A DNA stretch of 64,000 nucleotides from Sequoia sempervirens (lineage: Eukaryota > Streptophyta > Pinopsida > Cupressales > Cupressaceae), in NCBI GenBank assembly GCA_007258455.2, contig VDFB02018455.1, positions 1 through 64,000 of the forward strand. Reading direction: 5' to 3'. This document shows positions 11,255 to 21,732 of this stretch, piece after piece. The first letter of the stretch is position 1. The number at the start of each line of letters is the position of its first letter. The notes under the pieces are model-generated. The model ran no database searches and was not told the DNA's origin. It saw only the letters and a list, made by a program, of their open reading frames with translations. Both the position numbers and the translations under genes were made by a program.

Positions 11255-13560
11255 GAGATGGTGTTATGAAGTAGCATCATTTCAAAGAATATTAAAACAT
11301 AGAACCTAGAAGAAGATGGTTAGATTGTGAAAAATGCCCCAGTCATCAAAGGATTGACTAGGAAGGAAGATGATGGGGGTGAAGATGAAAGTTAGGGATT
11401 AAGGATGCCCCCTCGAGAGGACATGTGGGTTCAAGAGAACATAGGTGTGCTCTCAAAATGGATGAGATGATGCAAGGGGAGATGAAGAAGATGATGCAAA
11501 GTGATAAACAAGATAGGAGGATACGTGATAGGAGATGGATGAAGCACAAATAGATTTGAGGGCAAATATGATGTTGCACCAGTCAATGTACAAGCCAAAA
11601 GGGGTTGATGATGGATGAAGTGTTGTTAATGAGGGAATGAGGGAATGAGGGATCTCAAAACAACATGAGGATAGGGAAGGATACATCCCACTGAGTAGTA
11701 TCGATGAGGGAAGGATACATCCCAAAACACCACCAAAGGATAGGGAAGAATACCTCCCAATGATGATGATGAAAGTGTTGTTGATGAGGGAAGGATACAT
11801 CCCAAAACAACACCAGAGGGATAGGGAAGGATACAGATGGATGATGATGATGATGATGGGGTTAAGGCTTGTAACAAGACTGGGAACAAGACCAAGGATA
11901 TGATTAGATGATTTGTGCTAGATATGAGTGGGGGGGAGAATGAAATGCAATCCTAATGCAATTTTTCCATCTTTGGAGCACAGATTTTTGCTATAGCATA
12001 AGACACAAGATGCCAGGGTATGAAGAACCAAGGTAGATTAGTGTCTAATGCATGAAACAAACACATTAAACAAGAAGGCTATCCCAACACCCCAAAGTCG
12101 CAATGACCTTGGTCGAGCCAGGTATTAGGATAACCACAAGCACACAAGGATTCCCTAGTGTAACACAAGACCTTAGGGATCTTGGTGGGTACTACATGGG
12201 ACAACCAAGAATACAACAACAAAGAAAAGATCAAGATACGCTCCTATGTTGACTAGCCAAAGTACACCATGATATGATGGATCAAAGCGGCCATGACAAG
12301 TGATGATAGGGAGCTCAAATGATAAAAAGTTTTAAAAAGTATCAAAAGATTGCCATCAATTTCAAACGTCTTTTTCCATAGGATCAAGGGGATAGATAGG
12401 ATTGATGAGGTTTGTTAGGAAGGATGGATCCTATTGAGACCGATGATGGATACTAAACTGAAAGACCGATATGACTTAGGATATTTAAAACCGATTGGAT
12501 CTACTGATACAAGTGGATCTCGTTTGTTAAGAACTAGCTAGATAAGGGAATAGCTTGATGACATGACACAAGAGACATGACACAATATGGGCACACCCTA
12601 AAGACCTAGGGGCTCGGGGGCCGATCAAAGATTAGCCTTGCCTACGTGGAAGTGCAGAGCCCTCGTAGTTCGATAAAAGGCTAACAACAGACCATGGATA
12701 AAATTGGAAAGAGGATGATGGAGACCTCGATGGATGACATGATGGACTAATGAAGAAAGACTAATGATGGATGATAAAGGAGTGGATGGACAAAATAGAA
12801 AGACTGATGATAGGTGATAAAGAAATGGACAATATAGATCAATGATGGATGGAACCCCAGGGATGGATCAAATGATCGACCTTGCCTTCATGAAAGCATA
12901 GGGGCAATGTAGTTTGACTAAAGGCCAAAGAAAAGTGATGGATGAAAGATGATGAGATAACCCTATATAAGGGGATAAAATGATTAGACTGACATGATGG
13001 GACAAGATAGACCTGTTGGATTAGATCGGAGGATAGTGACTACACAAAGCTCAGGGATGGGATAGTTATCCAAATCATCAAAGATGAAGTGGGAGGATGA
13101 CATGACAGATAGATGAATGATGAAGTGATAAGATAGATGACATTGGATTGTATGGGGAGTAGCCAATGACAAGGGATTAAGAGATGTGATATGGATAGAG
13201 ATAAATGGATAGGAAGATAATGATGGGGAGATGAAAGGGATGCTATGATGGATGGATAGGGGGATAAGGATAGGGAGGTTAAAAGGATTGTGTGGAGGGA
13301 TTGGAATATAAGGATAGCAAGATGGAAGGGATTGCTCTGACGGAATGAATGATGTCTCCAAGGACTATATCACCAAGGAAGATAGATGCCCCCACTCTAG
13401 ATATGTCATGTGTGAGGAGGCATGAAGGATGCAATAGAGAAGGATAGGAAAATAAAGGAGTGAGAAAGATGAAGATAGGATGAATGGATAAGGAAGGAAG
13501 ATTGAAGGGTAGCATGATGGGTGGATAAGGAAGGTAGAAAAGTGCGAGTGAGGATTAGGA
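11255..13560 (-). other. Element R 3' interior, purine-skewed low-complexity sequence
   Basis: The + strand is dominated by GGA/GAT/GATGG words, for example GATGATGATGATGATG at about 11842-11857, and the short phrase 'AAGGATACATCCCA' recurs at about 11675-11830. Minus-strand frames here only give Ser/Pro/His/Ile-rich low-complexity text with no domain, so I do not call genes. One part (12000-12700) is less repetitive and equally non-coding. Confidence 0.6.
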
Positions 13561-13934
13561 TAGTGTCCAAATGAGGGGGATGTATGCTAAGAGGTGTCCA
13601 AAGCATGTTTATATGTTTGCCCCTATCTTTATCAATATCACAAGAAGGATGGAAGGTTTGGGATAAATAGGATACACCAAGCAAGATGTGTAAGATCAGA
13701 GGGGGTGAATGAAAAGAATGTATATCAAGAAGATGGGTGCATAGCTAGAAGCATAGAAGGAAGCATAGAGGATGGAGGGAATGAATATCAGAAAGCTGCC
13801 CTAAAGTGTAGATGGGGATTTACGCATGATGCCTATTTTACAAGTTTTCATCATGGTACTTATCCAAGGCACTTGTTTTCCAATTTTTCACCATTGGATG
13901 GATTATTTCGCTTTACTTTTTTATATTGTTGATT

Positions 13935-13998
13935 TTTAACTTTTTGACTTTTTGGATGTTTGACTTTTTTGGATTATTTTTTTGACTTTTTGGATAGC
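13935..13998. repeat. Short tandem repeat of TTGACTTTTTGGAT
   Basis: Three to four imperfect copies of about 15-20 bp (TTTGACTTTTTGGAT with T-run length changes) sit side by side within element R. Confidence 0.75.
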
Positions 13999-14164
13999 AT
14001 GCAAAAGGAGATGGATAAGGATAGGGAGGTGAATAAGTAGATTTAGAAGACATGTGATAAGAAGGTGGATGAAGGACTTAAGAATCAAGTTCCATACGAG
14101 GTATTAAGAGCCCATGTGTGAAGCGATTGTTGGATGTTGGTACAACTGTATTAGGATAAATGGA

Positions 14165-14485
14165 TTATGCTAGAGGATGAATTAGAGGGATTTGATGGGG
14201 AAGACATGCAGGATAATGGATAGGATGTTGGAAATGGTATGGATATAATGATGGAGTGGATATGTGATGGGGAGATGAGTTCAAGACCAACATTGGCACA
14301 TGTGGTGGTCGATGTGAAAAAATAAGAGGATTAATGGATGGAGAATGTGGGGATAATGGAGGAGATGGGATGGTGAATTTTGGAACATAAGGACCCAAAA
14401 CAGATGTAGGAGATGAAAGGGGTGTATGATTAGATTTTGGATTAGCAACTTTGGATGTTCGTACATATTTTTCATTTGAAGGCAT
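14165..14485 (-). CDS. Pro/Ser/His-rich frame in element R, unclear
   Basis: An open frame of about 106 codons on minus starts with ATG at 14485 (MPSNEKYVRTSKV) and then becomes a Pro/Ser/His-rich run with a LGPYVP word. The same word recurs in the neighbouring frame at 14783-15137, so the two are pieces of one low-complexity repeat region. No domain is recognised. Such frames arise easily from the purine-rich + strand, so this may not be a gene; at best it is the C-terminal part of the element's Pro-rich protein. Confidence 0.25.
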   Translation of the reverse strand: MPSNEKYVRTSKVANPKSNHTPLSSPTSVLGPYVPKFTIPSPPLSPHSPSINPLIFSHRPPHVPMLVLNSSPHHISTPSLYPYHFQHPIHYPACLPHQIPLIHPLA

Positions 14486-14782
14486 TGCATCTTTATTCTT
14501 TGGGATCTACATGGTTTTGATCTTTTCTCTGCTGGGCCTTTCTAGCCTACGAATTTGATTTTGATTTAGATTTTTCTTCTCTTCACCATGTCTTTTAGAG
14601 GGGACATGGGGAGTTTTAGATTCATGTGGATATTTGGATTAATGTATTTTTATGTTAACATCCAAAGTTATTTTAGTAGCAATGGGATGGGTGTGAGGAG
14701 ATGGACGGTGTGGAATAATGGAGGTAAGAGTATGGGGATTATGTGTAGATGGAGGATGTTTAGGTATGTGCCTTTGTTGATC

Positions 14783-15137
14783 CTAATTATGGGATATGCA
14801 AGAGGGATGTTTATGATTGATGACATGGATAGGTGTTGGATGGATGGAAGAATGAGATGGAGGAGATGATCTTAGGATATATGGACCCAAGATGGACAAA
14901 GTGGGTGGAGGGACATAGGAACCCAAGATGGATGGAGTAGATGAAGGATGGGAGATGGTGGATGGAGGGATGTAAGGACCCAAAATGGATGGAGTGGATA
15001 AAGGAGGAATATGGATGGTTTTTTGAGGTGATATGATAGAGGAGGAGGGATGGAAGCATATGATCTAGTGGAGTGATGGGAAGAGTTGACATTTCGTTTG
15101 GAAAAGGCTCATTGAGGATGTCTAGAGGTTGTACCAA
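14783..15137 (-). pseudogene. Pro/Ser-rich repeat frame in element R, unclear
   Basis: Two overlapping minus-strand frames read repeats of about 60 bp. The recurring words are LGPYIP/LGSYVP and HPSSTPSI. On + the repeat reads GGACCCAAGATGGA...GGATGGAG at about 14880-15000. The repeat pattern continues across the frame change, which means that the underlying DNA repeat, not one conserved protein, is what is visible. No function can be proposed. Confidence 0.25.
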
Positions 15138-15535
15138 TATCTATAGATTGTGGGTCTTGGGAATTATGTCCAAGACCTTGCATGTAGATTTGTTCTTTGA
15201 CTTGGATGGGCTCTAAAATACCTCATGAAGGCCTAGACCTTTTCCTTGATAGTTCATTTTCTTGAGAATGTGATCTATGATAGGATTTGTGTTATTCTAA
15301 AAACATGATGCGAGTCCATTATTAGGTGGAGGATGACAGGTGGTAAATACACTATGTTTTTCTTTTGCAAGGAGGCCACCATGGAAGAATGTGAGAGTAC
15401 CAAGGGGATATGCAAGCAGTGTGGGGATAGTAGTTTTAGGTGATGATAGGGGATTATGAGAGGGAGATGATGGGATAGCGTCATTTGGATGGGTGGTATC
15501 AGGAGAAGGATCAGGGGATATGATAGGATCTGAAT

Positions 15536-16888
15536 TTATGGTAGCGAGCTCATGTGATGGAGATGGAGATGGAGTGGTGGAAGCTTGGATGACAAGGGGA
15601 TCATGGGATGGAATGGATGGGGGACTGTGATCTTTAGGTGGGCTAGAGGGGTGGTAGGATCTTGATCTAGAGAAGGGGATATGTTGGCATGCTTTGGATC
15701 AGGCTCTTGGCATGACTCATCGTGTGTGGGAGGCATGATAATGGAGTCTTGGTGGGACTCTTCAAGTGGGGAAGATGGAGGGATGGAGGATTCAAAACAT
15801 TCATGGGAATCGATTTTAGTGACACTAGGAGTGGGACAAGTGGATTGGATTTGGGTGTCGTTGATGGGTTCGACGACTCTTGGAGTAGGAAGTGGGTGTT
15901 CAATGGATTTACTAGATGTGATGGTAGGAGATGGGGGATCAGTGGATTCAGAGGATGTGATGGTTTTGATAGTTTGAGTGGTGCTAGGGGTGGTATCATC
16001 AATGATAGGTGTTGGGTGGAGAAGGGTCTCATCACCAATGACTATGGATGATGGCTTGGGATGGCATGATTCCATAATTTCAAGGTGTGGAGTGGGAGAT
16101 GTCTTCTTTGTTATAAGTCCTTGGAGAACTTTTGGAGTGAGGAACTTGCATACTCAAGGTTTAGATGGTGAAGTATGAGTGGACGAAGGATTAGGGATTG
16201 GTGGGGGATTAGGGATATGGATTGGTGGACTAGGATTAGATGGGGGATTAGGTGAAGGGTTAGGATAGGGGTATTGGCATGATGAAATAGGATGCGAGGA
16301 TGTGGGTGGTGGATTGTAGTAAGGGTATGGGGATGGTGGATTAGGATGGGAAGATTGAGATGGTTGATTGAGATAGGAAAATGTGGATGTCAGATTAGGA
16401 TAAGTTAATGTGAATGTTTGATTAGGATAGGAAGGTGCAAATGTAGGATTAGGGTGAGAAGATTGGTATGGAAGATTAAGGTAGTGGGTATATGCAGATG
16501 AAGGGTTGAGATAGGAGGATGTGGATAGGGGATTAGGATAGGGGTATTGTGATGGCAGACTAGGATAAGAGGATGTGGGTGTTGGATAAGGGGACGATGT
16601 AGATGAAGGATATGATGGATATGATGGGTATCCCTTATCATAGGTAGCATAAGGAGCATGGTTAGAAATGGATGAAGATATAATGGGATAACTCAACGGG
16701 GTGATTGGATTTTGGAAAGCAGGCGAGGACAACTTACTAGCAATGATAGTGTCAAGGGAATCTATGTCACATTCTTCTTGATCGACAAGACTTTTGTTAT
16801 CATTGTCGATGTAATTAGGGTTTCCCTTGAACACTATTGATGGAGGATAAGGGTTCATGATGATGAAAGGATAAAGAGGATGGATCAA
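15536..16888 (-). pseudogene. Element R Pro/Ser/Tyr-rich protein frame, one internal stop
   Basis: On minus, a frame runs from ATG 16888 (a second ATG at 16858 opens MNPYPPSIVFKGN) to 15536, about 450 codons, broken by one TGA at 16154-16156. TGA here could derive from an Arg CGA codon by C-to-T change. The first 80 residues are of ordinary composition with an acidic stretch (DQEECDIDSLDTI). They are followed by a Tyr-Pro-Asn-Pro-rich repeat section (about residues 100-240) and a Ser/Thr/Pro-rich second half. No zinc knuckle or protease motif is seen. Its place after the 5' leader is where gag normally lies, so a gag-like structural protein is possible, but that is inference. Confidence 0.45.
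16180..16650 (-). repeat. Degenerate coding tandem repeats (Tyr-Pro-Asn-Pro-rich)
   Basis: On + the words GGATTAGGATAGG, GAAGATTGAGATGG and GGTTGATTGAG recur at roughly 40-60 bp steps. On minus they encode Ser-Tyr-Pro-Asn-Pro and Gln-Ser-Ser-His-Pro-Asn-Pro units inside the Pro-rich frame. The units vary in length but mostly keep the frame. Confidence 0.7.
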
Positions 16889-17786
16889 AGATTTTTGATG
16901 GGAATGGACTAAAGCTCAAATCAGGATTGGATTAAAGCTCAGATTAGGATGATTGGATGATGTGATGGGATTGCTTCTGATGATTGGATTGGATTATCAA
17001 AGGATGATTACAACACTGAATTTTCTTTGAGATGGAGGTAGATTGATTGGGTCGAAGGTGATTAGATAAGGATGCGATTGGATTGGATTGGATTGATCGA
17101 TTAATTAATAAAATTGATTGATGGATCAGATAGAATGATGAGAGGGACTATAAACCTCACCCAAAGATTATCTTAGGTGACTTAGGATGTTGATTAATTG
17201 GATTAAAGGATGAATGAACAATTGTGGCACTGAATCCACTTTGAGATTGAAAATGGATTGATTGGGCCAACGATGATGATTAACTTAGGATGGATGACAA
17301 TCCTAAGGAGATTTTGATGACAATCAGATCAGACACTTAGGTCAATTTGAATAATAACCCAAGATGAAATTTAGGGGATTTGGATGGGGAAAATGATGAT
17401 TTGATTAGAGAAAGGGGTGATAGAATACTCAAAATGAGTAAATGACTGATCGGAACGGATGAATGACTACTTGGAACGAGTAAACGTCTACTCACAATAG
17501 ATGAATGATTCTCAAAATGAGAAGATGAAGGTTTGGAATGGTCGAAAGATTACTCAGAATGAGTAAAATGATTGATTGGGATTGTTGAGTAGGGAAGGTA
17601 TGGCTCCGGAGGAGGGAAGGTATGACTCCGAAGGAGGGAAGGTATGGTTGTCTAGAGGGCTGTCTAGAGGGGATGCCTTGGTCTCGTAAGGGAAGGTTTA
17701 TGATAGAATATTGAGAGAGAATGGTAGGGTATGTCCCCTCAAAAATGTAGATGAGGAAAGAAAAGGGGCCCTGGACAACTTCTCAA
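16889..17786. other. Element R interior between Pro-rich frame and tandem repeats
   Basis: Non-coding sequence rich in GATTGG and GGATTG words, with a series of 'ACTCA(A/G)AATGAG' phrases around 17430-17570. No domain is recognised on either strand. Confidence 0.55.
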
Positions 17787-18600
17787 AAGTATGAAGTGGT
17801 ATATGTCGTTGCAAAGAGCATGAAAATTTGAGAAGATTGGCGCTTGAACAGAGGAAAATGGATTTCGATGAGGAAATGTCGGGGCATATATGGTTTTTTG
17901 TTAGGAAAAATTTGGCTATCTGTAAGGTCAAGTCCGCCCATGGAGAAGGTCAGGTCATCCCAAGGAAAAAATTTGGTCCAAAGTATGAAGTGGTATATGT
18001 TGTTGGAAAGAGCACAAAAAATTGAGAATATTGGTGCTTGAACAAAGGAAAACGGGTTTACAGTGTGGAAATGGCAGGGCATATATGGTTGTTTGTCAGG
18101 GAAAATCTAGCTATTTGTAAGGTCAGGTCCACCCAAGGAGAAGGTCAAGTTTTCCCATGGAGAAGGTTAGGTCCGCCTAAGGAAAAAAAGTTGGTCCAAA
18201 GTATGAAGTGGTATATGTTGTTTGAAAGAGCACAAAAAATCGAGAAGATTGGCTCTTGAACAAAGGAAAATGGATTTATGGTGTGGAAATGGCAGGGTAT
18301 ATATAGTTTTCTGTCAGGGAAAATCCAGCTGTCTATAAGGTCAAGTCCACCTAAGGAGAAGGTTAGGTCCGCCCATGGAGAAGGTCAGGTCCGCCCAAGG
18401 TAAAAAAGTTGGTCCAAAGTATGAAATGGTATATCTTGTTGGAAAGAGCATGAAAATTTGAGAAGATTGGAGCTTGAATGGAGGAAAATGGATTTACAGT
18501 GTGGAATTGTAGGGCATATATGGTTGTCTATCAGGGAAAATATGGCTGAGTAGAGGTTAGGTCTGCCCAAGGAGAGGGTAAGTCCACCCAAGGAGCAAAA
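17787..18600 (-). repeat. Tandem array of about 218-bp units in element R leader
   Basis: The phrase AAGTATGAAGTGGTATATGT (one copy reads GAAATGG) begins at 17787, 17981, 18199 and 18417, giving steps of 194, 218 and 218 bp. Each unit continues with a 'GAAAGAGCA...GAAGATTGG' block and a 'GGCAGGGCATATATGG' block and ends in copies of 'GGTCAGGTCCGCCCAAGGAGAA'-like text. On the element's own strand the array lies between the primer site and the Pro-rich frame, that is, in the leader. Confidence 0.9.
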
Positions 18601-18812
18601 GTTGGTCAAAAATGGCCAACAAAGGCTCCAAAAGGACTGGTTAATAGGGAAAGTCCACCCAAGGAACAAAAGTTGGTCAAAAATGGCCAAAATAGGCTCC
18701 AAAAGGACTTGTTAATAGGGAAAGTCTGCCCAAGGAGAAAAAGTTGGTCAAAATCCACCAAAATAGGGTAAAAAGTGCTTGTTTATAGGGCAAGTCTGCC
18801 CAAGGAGAAAAA
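18601..18812 (-). repeat. Tandem array of 71-bp units in element R leader
   Basis: GTTGGTCAAAA starts at 18601, 18672 and 18743. Each unit runs through 'AATAGGCTCCAAAAGGACTT' and 'GGGAAAGTCTGCCCAAGGAG'. It adjoins the 218-bp array and shares with it the AAGTCCGCCCAAGGAG word, so both may have grown from the same short seed. Confidence 0.88.
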
Positions 18813-19804
18813 GTTTTGACATAGGAGGGAAAATCCGGCTCTGTAGAGGTCAGGTCCACCTATTTGTAAAGGAAAATTTGACTGTCTGTTGGTTTGACTT
18901 GACTCTTGACAAAAAAGAGACTAAGGCAAAGAACTAAAAACACAACAATCATAAAAGACAAGGATTTGGTTGAATCAGACAATCACTGGTTTTGCACAAA
19001 AAAGACAATTCAGATAGCACAAGCCTAAGTTTAGAAGGATGGGTATAGTCAACAAAGTCCTCTAATCTAGGATGCACAAGGTTACTAGGGAGTCCTCAAT
19101 ATACACCCGGTACATGAGGCCCAAACTATGAACACCAACCTGTTACAAGCGTGAGTCAGGAACCTAGAAGGCTCAGACCAACTCTTCACATCATCCCGAT
19201 ACTTTGCCAATTACAACGTGGTTGGATTGAGGTATAGCTTTCGCTCTCCCCCTTTATATACCCCACCAGTACACATGGTTGGAATCATCTTTTAGGGTGA
19301 TGAAATCCCTAAGCAGGTCCCACTAAGAAAGATAAAATGGGTAGACTCAAAGGATGGGGTAAGTTATGATTTCTTGTCACCCAAGATCACCAAATGGCGC
19401 AAGGGGATTCGATACATCAAATAGCTCACCCAAAACACATCATACAAGGTTGATTGACACCTCTTAATTAAACTATGTTCCTAATTAGGGGTTAAGAACC
19501 CTTAAAATAGCCAAAAAGTTGTCTAGGGAAAATCCACCCAAGGAGAGGGAAAATCCGGTTGTCTGTTAGGTCAGGTTTGCTTGGCTGTTAGGTCGGGTCC
19601 GCTCCTTCATGAAATTTTTTCCAAAAAAAAATATTTGCAGTCTGGGGAGGGCAGGTCCACCCTTGGGGAATGTCAGGTTTGCTTGTGGAGGGCAGGTCCA
19701 GCTCAAGAAGGTCAAATCTGGCTTTGTGTGGTTTGGGTCTGCCCCTCTGTAACTTGTACCTGCAAAAAGTAAAAAAAAAAAATGTTAAATCAAAAGAACC
19801 ATTT
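18813..19804 (-). other. Element R leader sequence downstream of the primer site
   Basis: No coding signal. Further scattered copies of 'GGTCAGGTCCGC' occur at about 18850, 19580 and 19640-19740. The part from 18900 to 19500 is non-repetitive and contains CTCTCCCCCTTTATATACCCC-like text near 19243-19264. No function is assigned. Confidence 0.5.
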
Positions 19805-19830
19805 GTGGGTCCCATCAGGCATGCCAGAAA
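19805..19830 (-). other. Primer-binding-like site of element R
   Basis: On minus the sequence directly after the 5' LTR reads TTTCTGGCATGCC followed by TGATGGGACCC. A TGG a few bases past the LTR is the usual start of a tRNA primer site. Element D has almost the same text after its 5' LTR (TTTCTGGCACACC, CGATGGGACT at 43720). I do not name the tRNA because I cannot compare against tRNA sequences here. Confidence 0.65.
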
Positions 19831-20465
19831 TGTGATAGGTCGAATCTATGCGCTGGAATACGAGCAACAAACAAGAAGTTACAAAATAACACTAAGAACA
19901 ACCTACACCTCAAGATTAGCCTAAGTTGGATTCAATACAAAATAAAATCAACAAATGGAACTTTCTACCTTGCGCCAAATCGATCCTTTGGTTGGCCCTT
20001 TGATCTTTGATGTGTATGCTCCTTAGATGGCAAGAGATGCAAGCTAAATGATGATATGAAGATGGGTGTAAGTAGGTGTAAGCATGAAAATGGATAAGTA
20101 TGGATTCTAGGAAAATTTTGCAAGAGTTTGGCTACAATGCATGATCTCCCCCCAAATGAGAGAAAAGAGGGGGTATTTATAGAGAATTTTGAATTCTCTA
20201 GAGAAATGGATGGTCAAGATTGAGCCACCAAGATCAAGATGTAGGGCTAAGGTGAGTTAAGAACTCACAACCCCTCACATCTTGACATGTGGCATGTGAT
20301 ATGGCCTAAAAGGGATGAGGTGTACATGAAGTGGAAGGATAGTACATAGTACCTTGGGATTCCTCCTTATCCCCATGTGGGTGAGAGGACATGTGGGGAA
20401 TTAAAAACTCTTCAAATATTCTCATGGAGATGATAGAAGGAATTTTAAATTCCAAGGGGTGCATT
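19831..20465 (-). repeat. Extra partial LTR copy fused to the 5' LTR of element R
   Basis: This segment aligns to 9999-10634 of the 3' LTR, roughly half of the LTR ending in TATCACA. It breaks off at GCATT, is followed by a 25-bp filler (20466-20490) and then by a nearly complete LTR copy (20491-21727). The single target duplication outside shows that the two pieces belong to one insertion. Confidence 0.88.
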
Positions 20466-20490
20466 TGGTGAAAATTGGGTGTTAGAAAAT

Positions 20491-21727
20491 AAGCAGCAAC
20501 AAGAAGTTACAAAATAACACTAAGAACAACCTACACCTCAAGAATAGCCTAAGTTGGATCCAACACAGAATAAAAGCAACAAATGGAACTTTATACATTG
20601 TCTCGAATCGATCCTTTGGTTGGCCCTTTGATCTTTGATGTGTATGCTCCTTGGATGGCAAGAGATGCAAGCTAAATGATGATATGAAGATGGGTGTAAG
20701 TGGGTGGAAGCATGAAAAGGGCTAAGTATGGATTCTAAGAAAATTTTGCAAGAGTTTGGATACAATGCATGATCTCCCCCCAAATGTGAGAAAAGAGGGG
20801 GTATTTATAGAGAATTTTGAATTCTCTAGAGAAATGGATGGTCAAGATTGAGCCACCAAGATCAAGATGTAGGGCTAAGGTGAGTTGAGAACTCACAACC
20901 CCTCACATCTTGACATGTGGCATGTGATATGGCCTAAAAGGGATGAGGTGTACATGAGGTGAAAGGATAGTACATAGTACCTTGGGATTCCTCCTTATCC
21001 CCATGTGGGTGAGAGGACATGTGGGGAATTAAAAATTCTTGAAATATTCTCATGGAGATGAGAGAAGGAACTTTAAATTCCAAGGGGTGCATTGGGGGAT
21101 TAAATGTGAATTAAAGATTCACATGGGGAATGAAGTGCTTTATGGGGTCTCTATCCCCATGTGGGTGGGGAATTAAAAATTCCTCAAATATTCTCATAGG
21201 GATGAGAGAAGGAATTTAAAATTCCTTTAAATGCATTGGGAGATTAAATGTGAATTAAAGATTCACATGGGGAAGAGAAAAATGAATTCAATATTCCTTG
21301 GAAGGATAAAAGGAATCCAAAATTCCTTGAGAGGTTGATTAGGCTAATTAATGAAGGATTAAAGGAGGGTTAGGTGGCTAAGAGACATTAGAGGCCAACT
21401 TGCAAAATTTGGAGGATGTGACACCTCCTAATCAAGGATTAAGCATGTGCACACCCCTAATGATGAGATTAGGAGAATGATTAGGATTAGATAAAGATGA
21501 TGGAGGATGTGACATATGAGGAATTAAATAAATGTGATATTTATTTATTTCATTTGACAAAAGGGGGAAAGACATTTAATTATTTAACTAGATACCTTAG
21601 GGGTTTGGCATAATTAAGGATATTAATTAAATAATAGTGATATTACTTAATTAATGCAAATAAAGGGATGCTTAGACGAAAGGGGATAAATTTGGATAAG
21701 TTAAGTGTCCAAATTTAGGTGTCTACA
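20491..21727 (-). repeat. 5' LTR of element R, main copy
   Basis: On minus it starts TGTAGACACC at 21727 and covers all of the LTR except about the last 32 bases, which are supplied by the extra copy at 19831. Against the 3' LTR it carries about 28 extra bases near 21300-21330. At the 20500-20610 end it differs from the 3' LTR more than the 19831 copy does. Confidence 0.9.
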
Positions 21728-21732
21728 ATATG
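21728..21732. repeat. Target-site duplication of element R, right copy (ATATG)
   Basis: It is identical to 9994-9998 and directly follows the LTR terminus. Confidence 0.9.

Larger units (their letters stand above)
9999..21727 (-). mobile_element. Non-autonomous LTR retrotransposon 'R' (LARD-like), inserted in element F
   Basis: An 11.7-kb element on the minus strand, bounded by TG...CA LTRs and a perfect 5-bp target duplication. Read on minus: 5' LTR 21727-19831 (partly duplicated), primer-binding-like site at 19830, tandem repeats (18.8-17.8 kb), a Pro/Ser-rich frame (16888-15536), more low-complexity sequence, a polypurine tract next to 11241, then the 3' LTR 11240-9999. No protease, reverse transcriptase, RNase H or integrase motif is seen on either strand of the 8.6-kb interior. 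Known LARDs have long LTRs and a large non-coding interior, so this fits. The element must have moved using enzymes supplied in trans, or it lost its pol early. Confidence 0.88.

Noticed and set aside
11358..13684. Several minus-strand frames of 70-125 codons with Ser/Pro/His-rich text
   Set aside because: They overlap in different frames and only reflect the GGA/GAT-rich + strand of element R; no domain, no consistent frame.
15681..16178. Overlapping + strand frames of about 66-109 codons (Gly/Asp/Ser-rich)
   Set aside because: They are antisense shadows of the Pro/Ser-rich minus frame 15536-16888.
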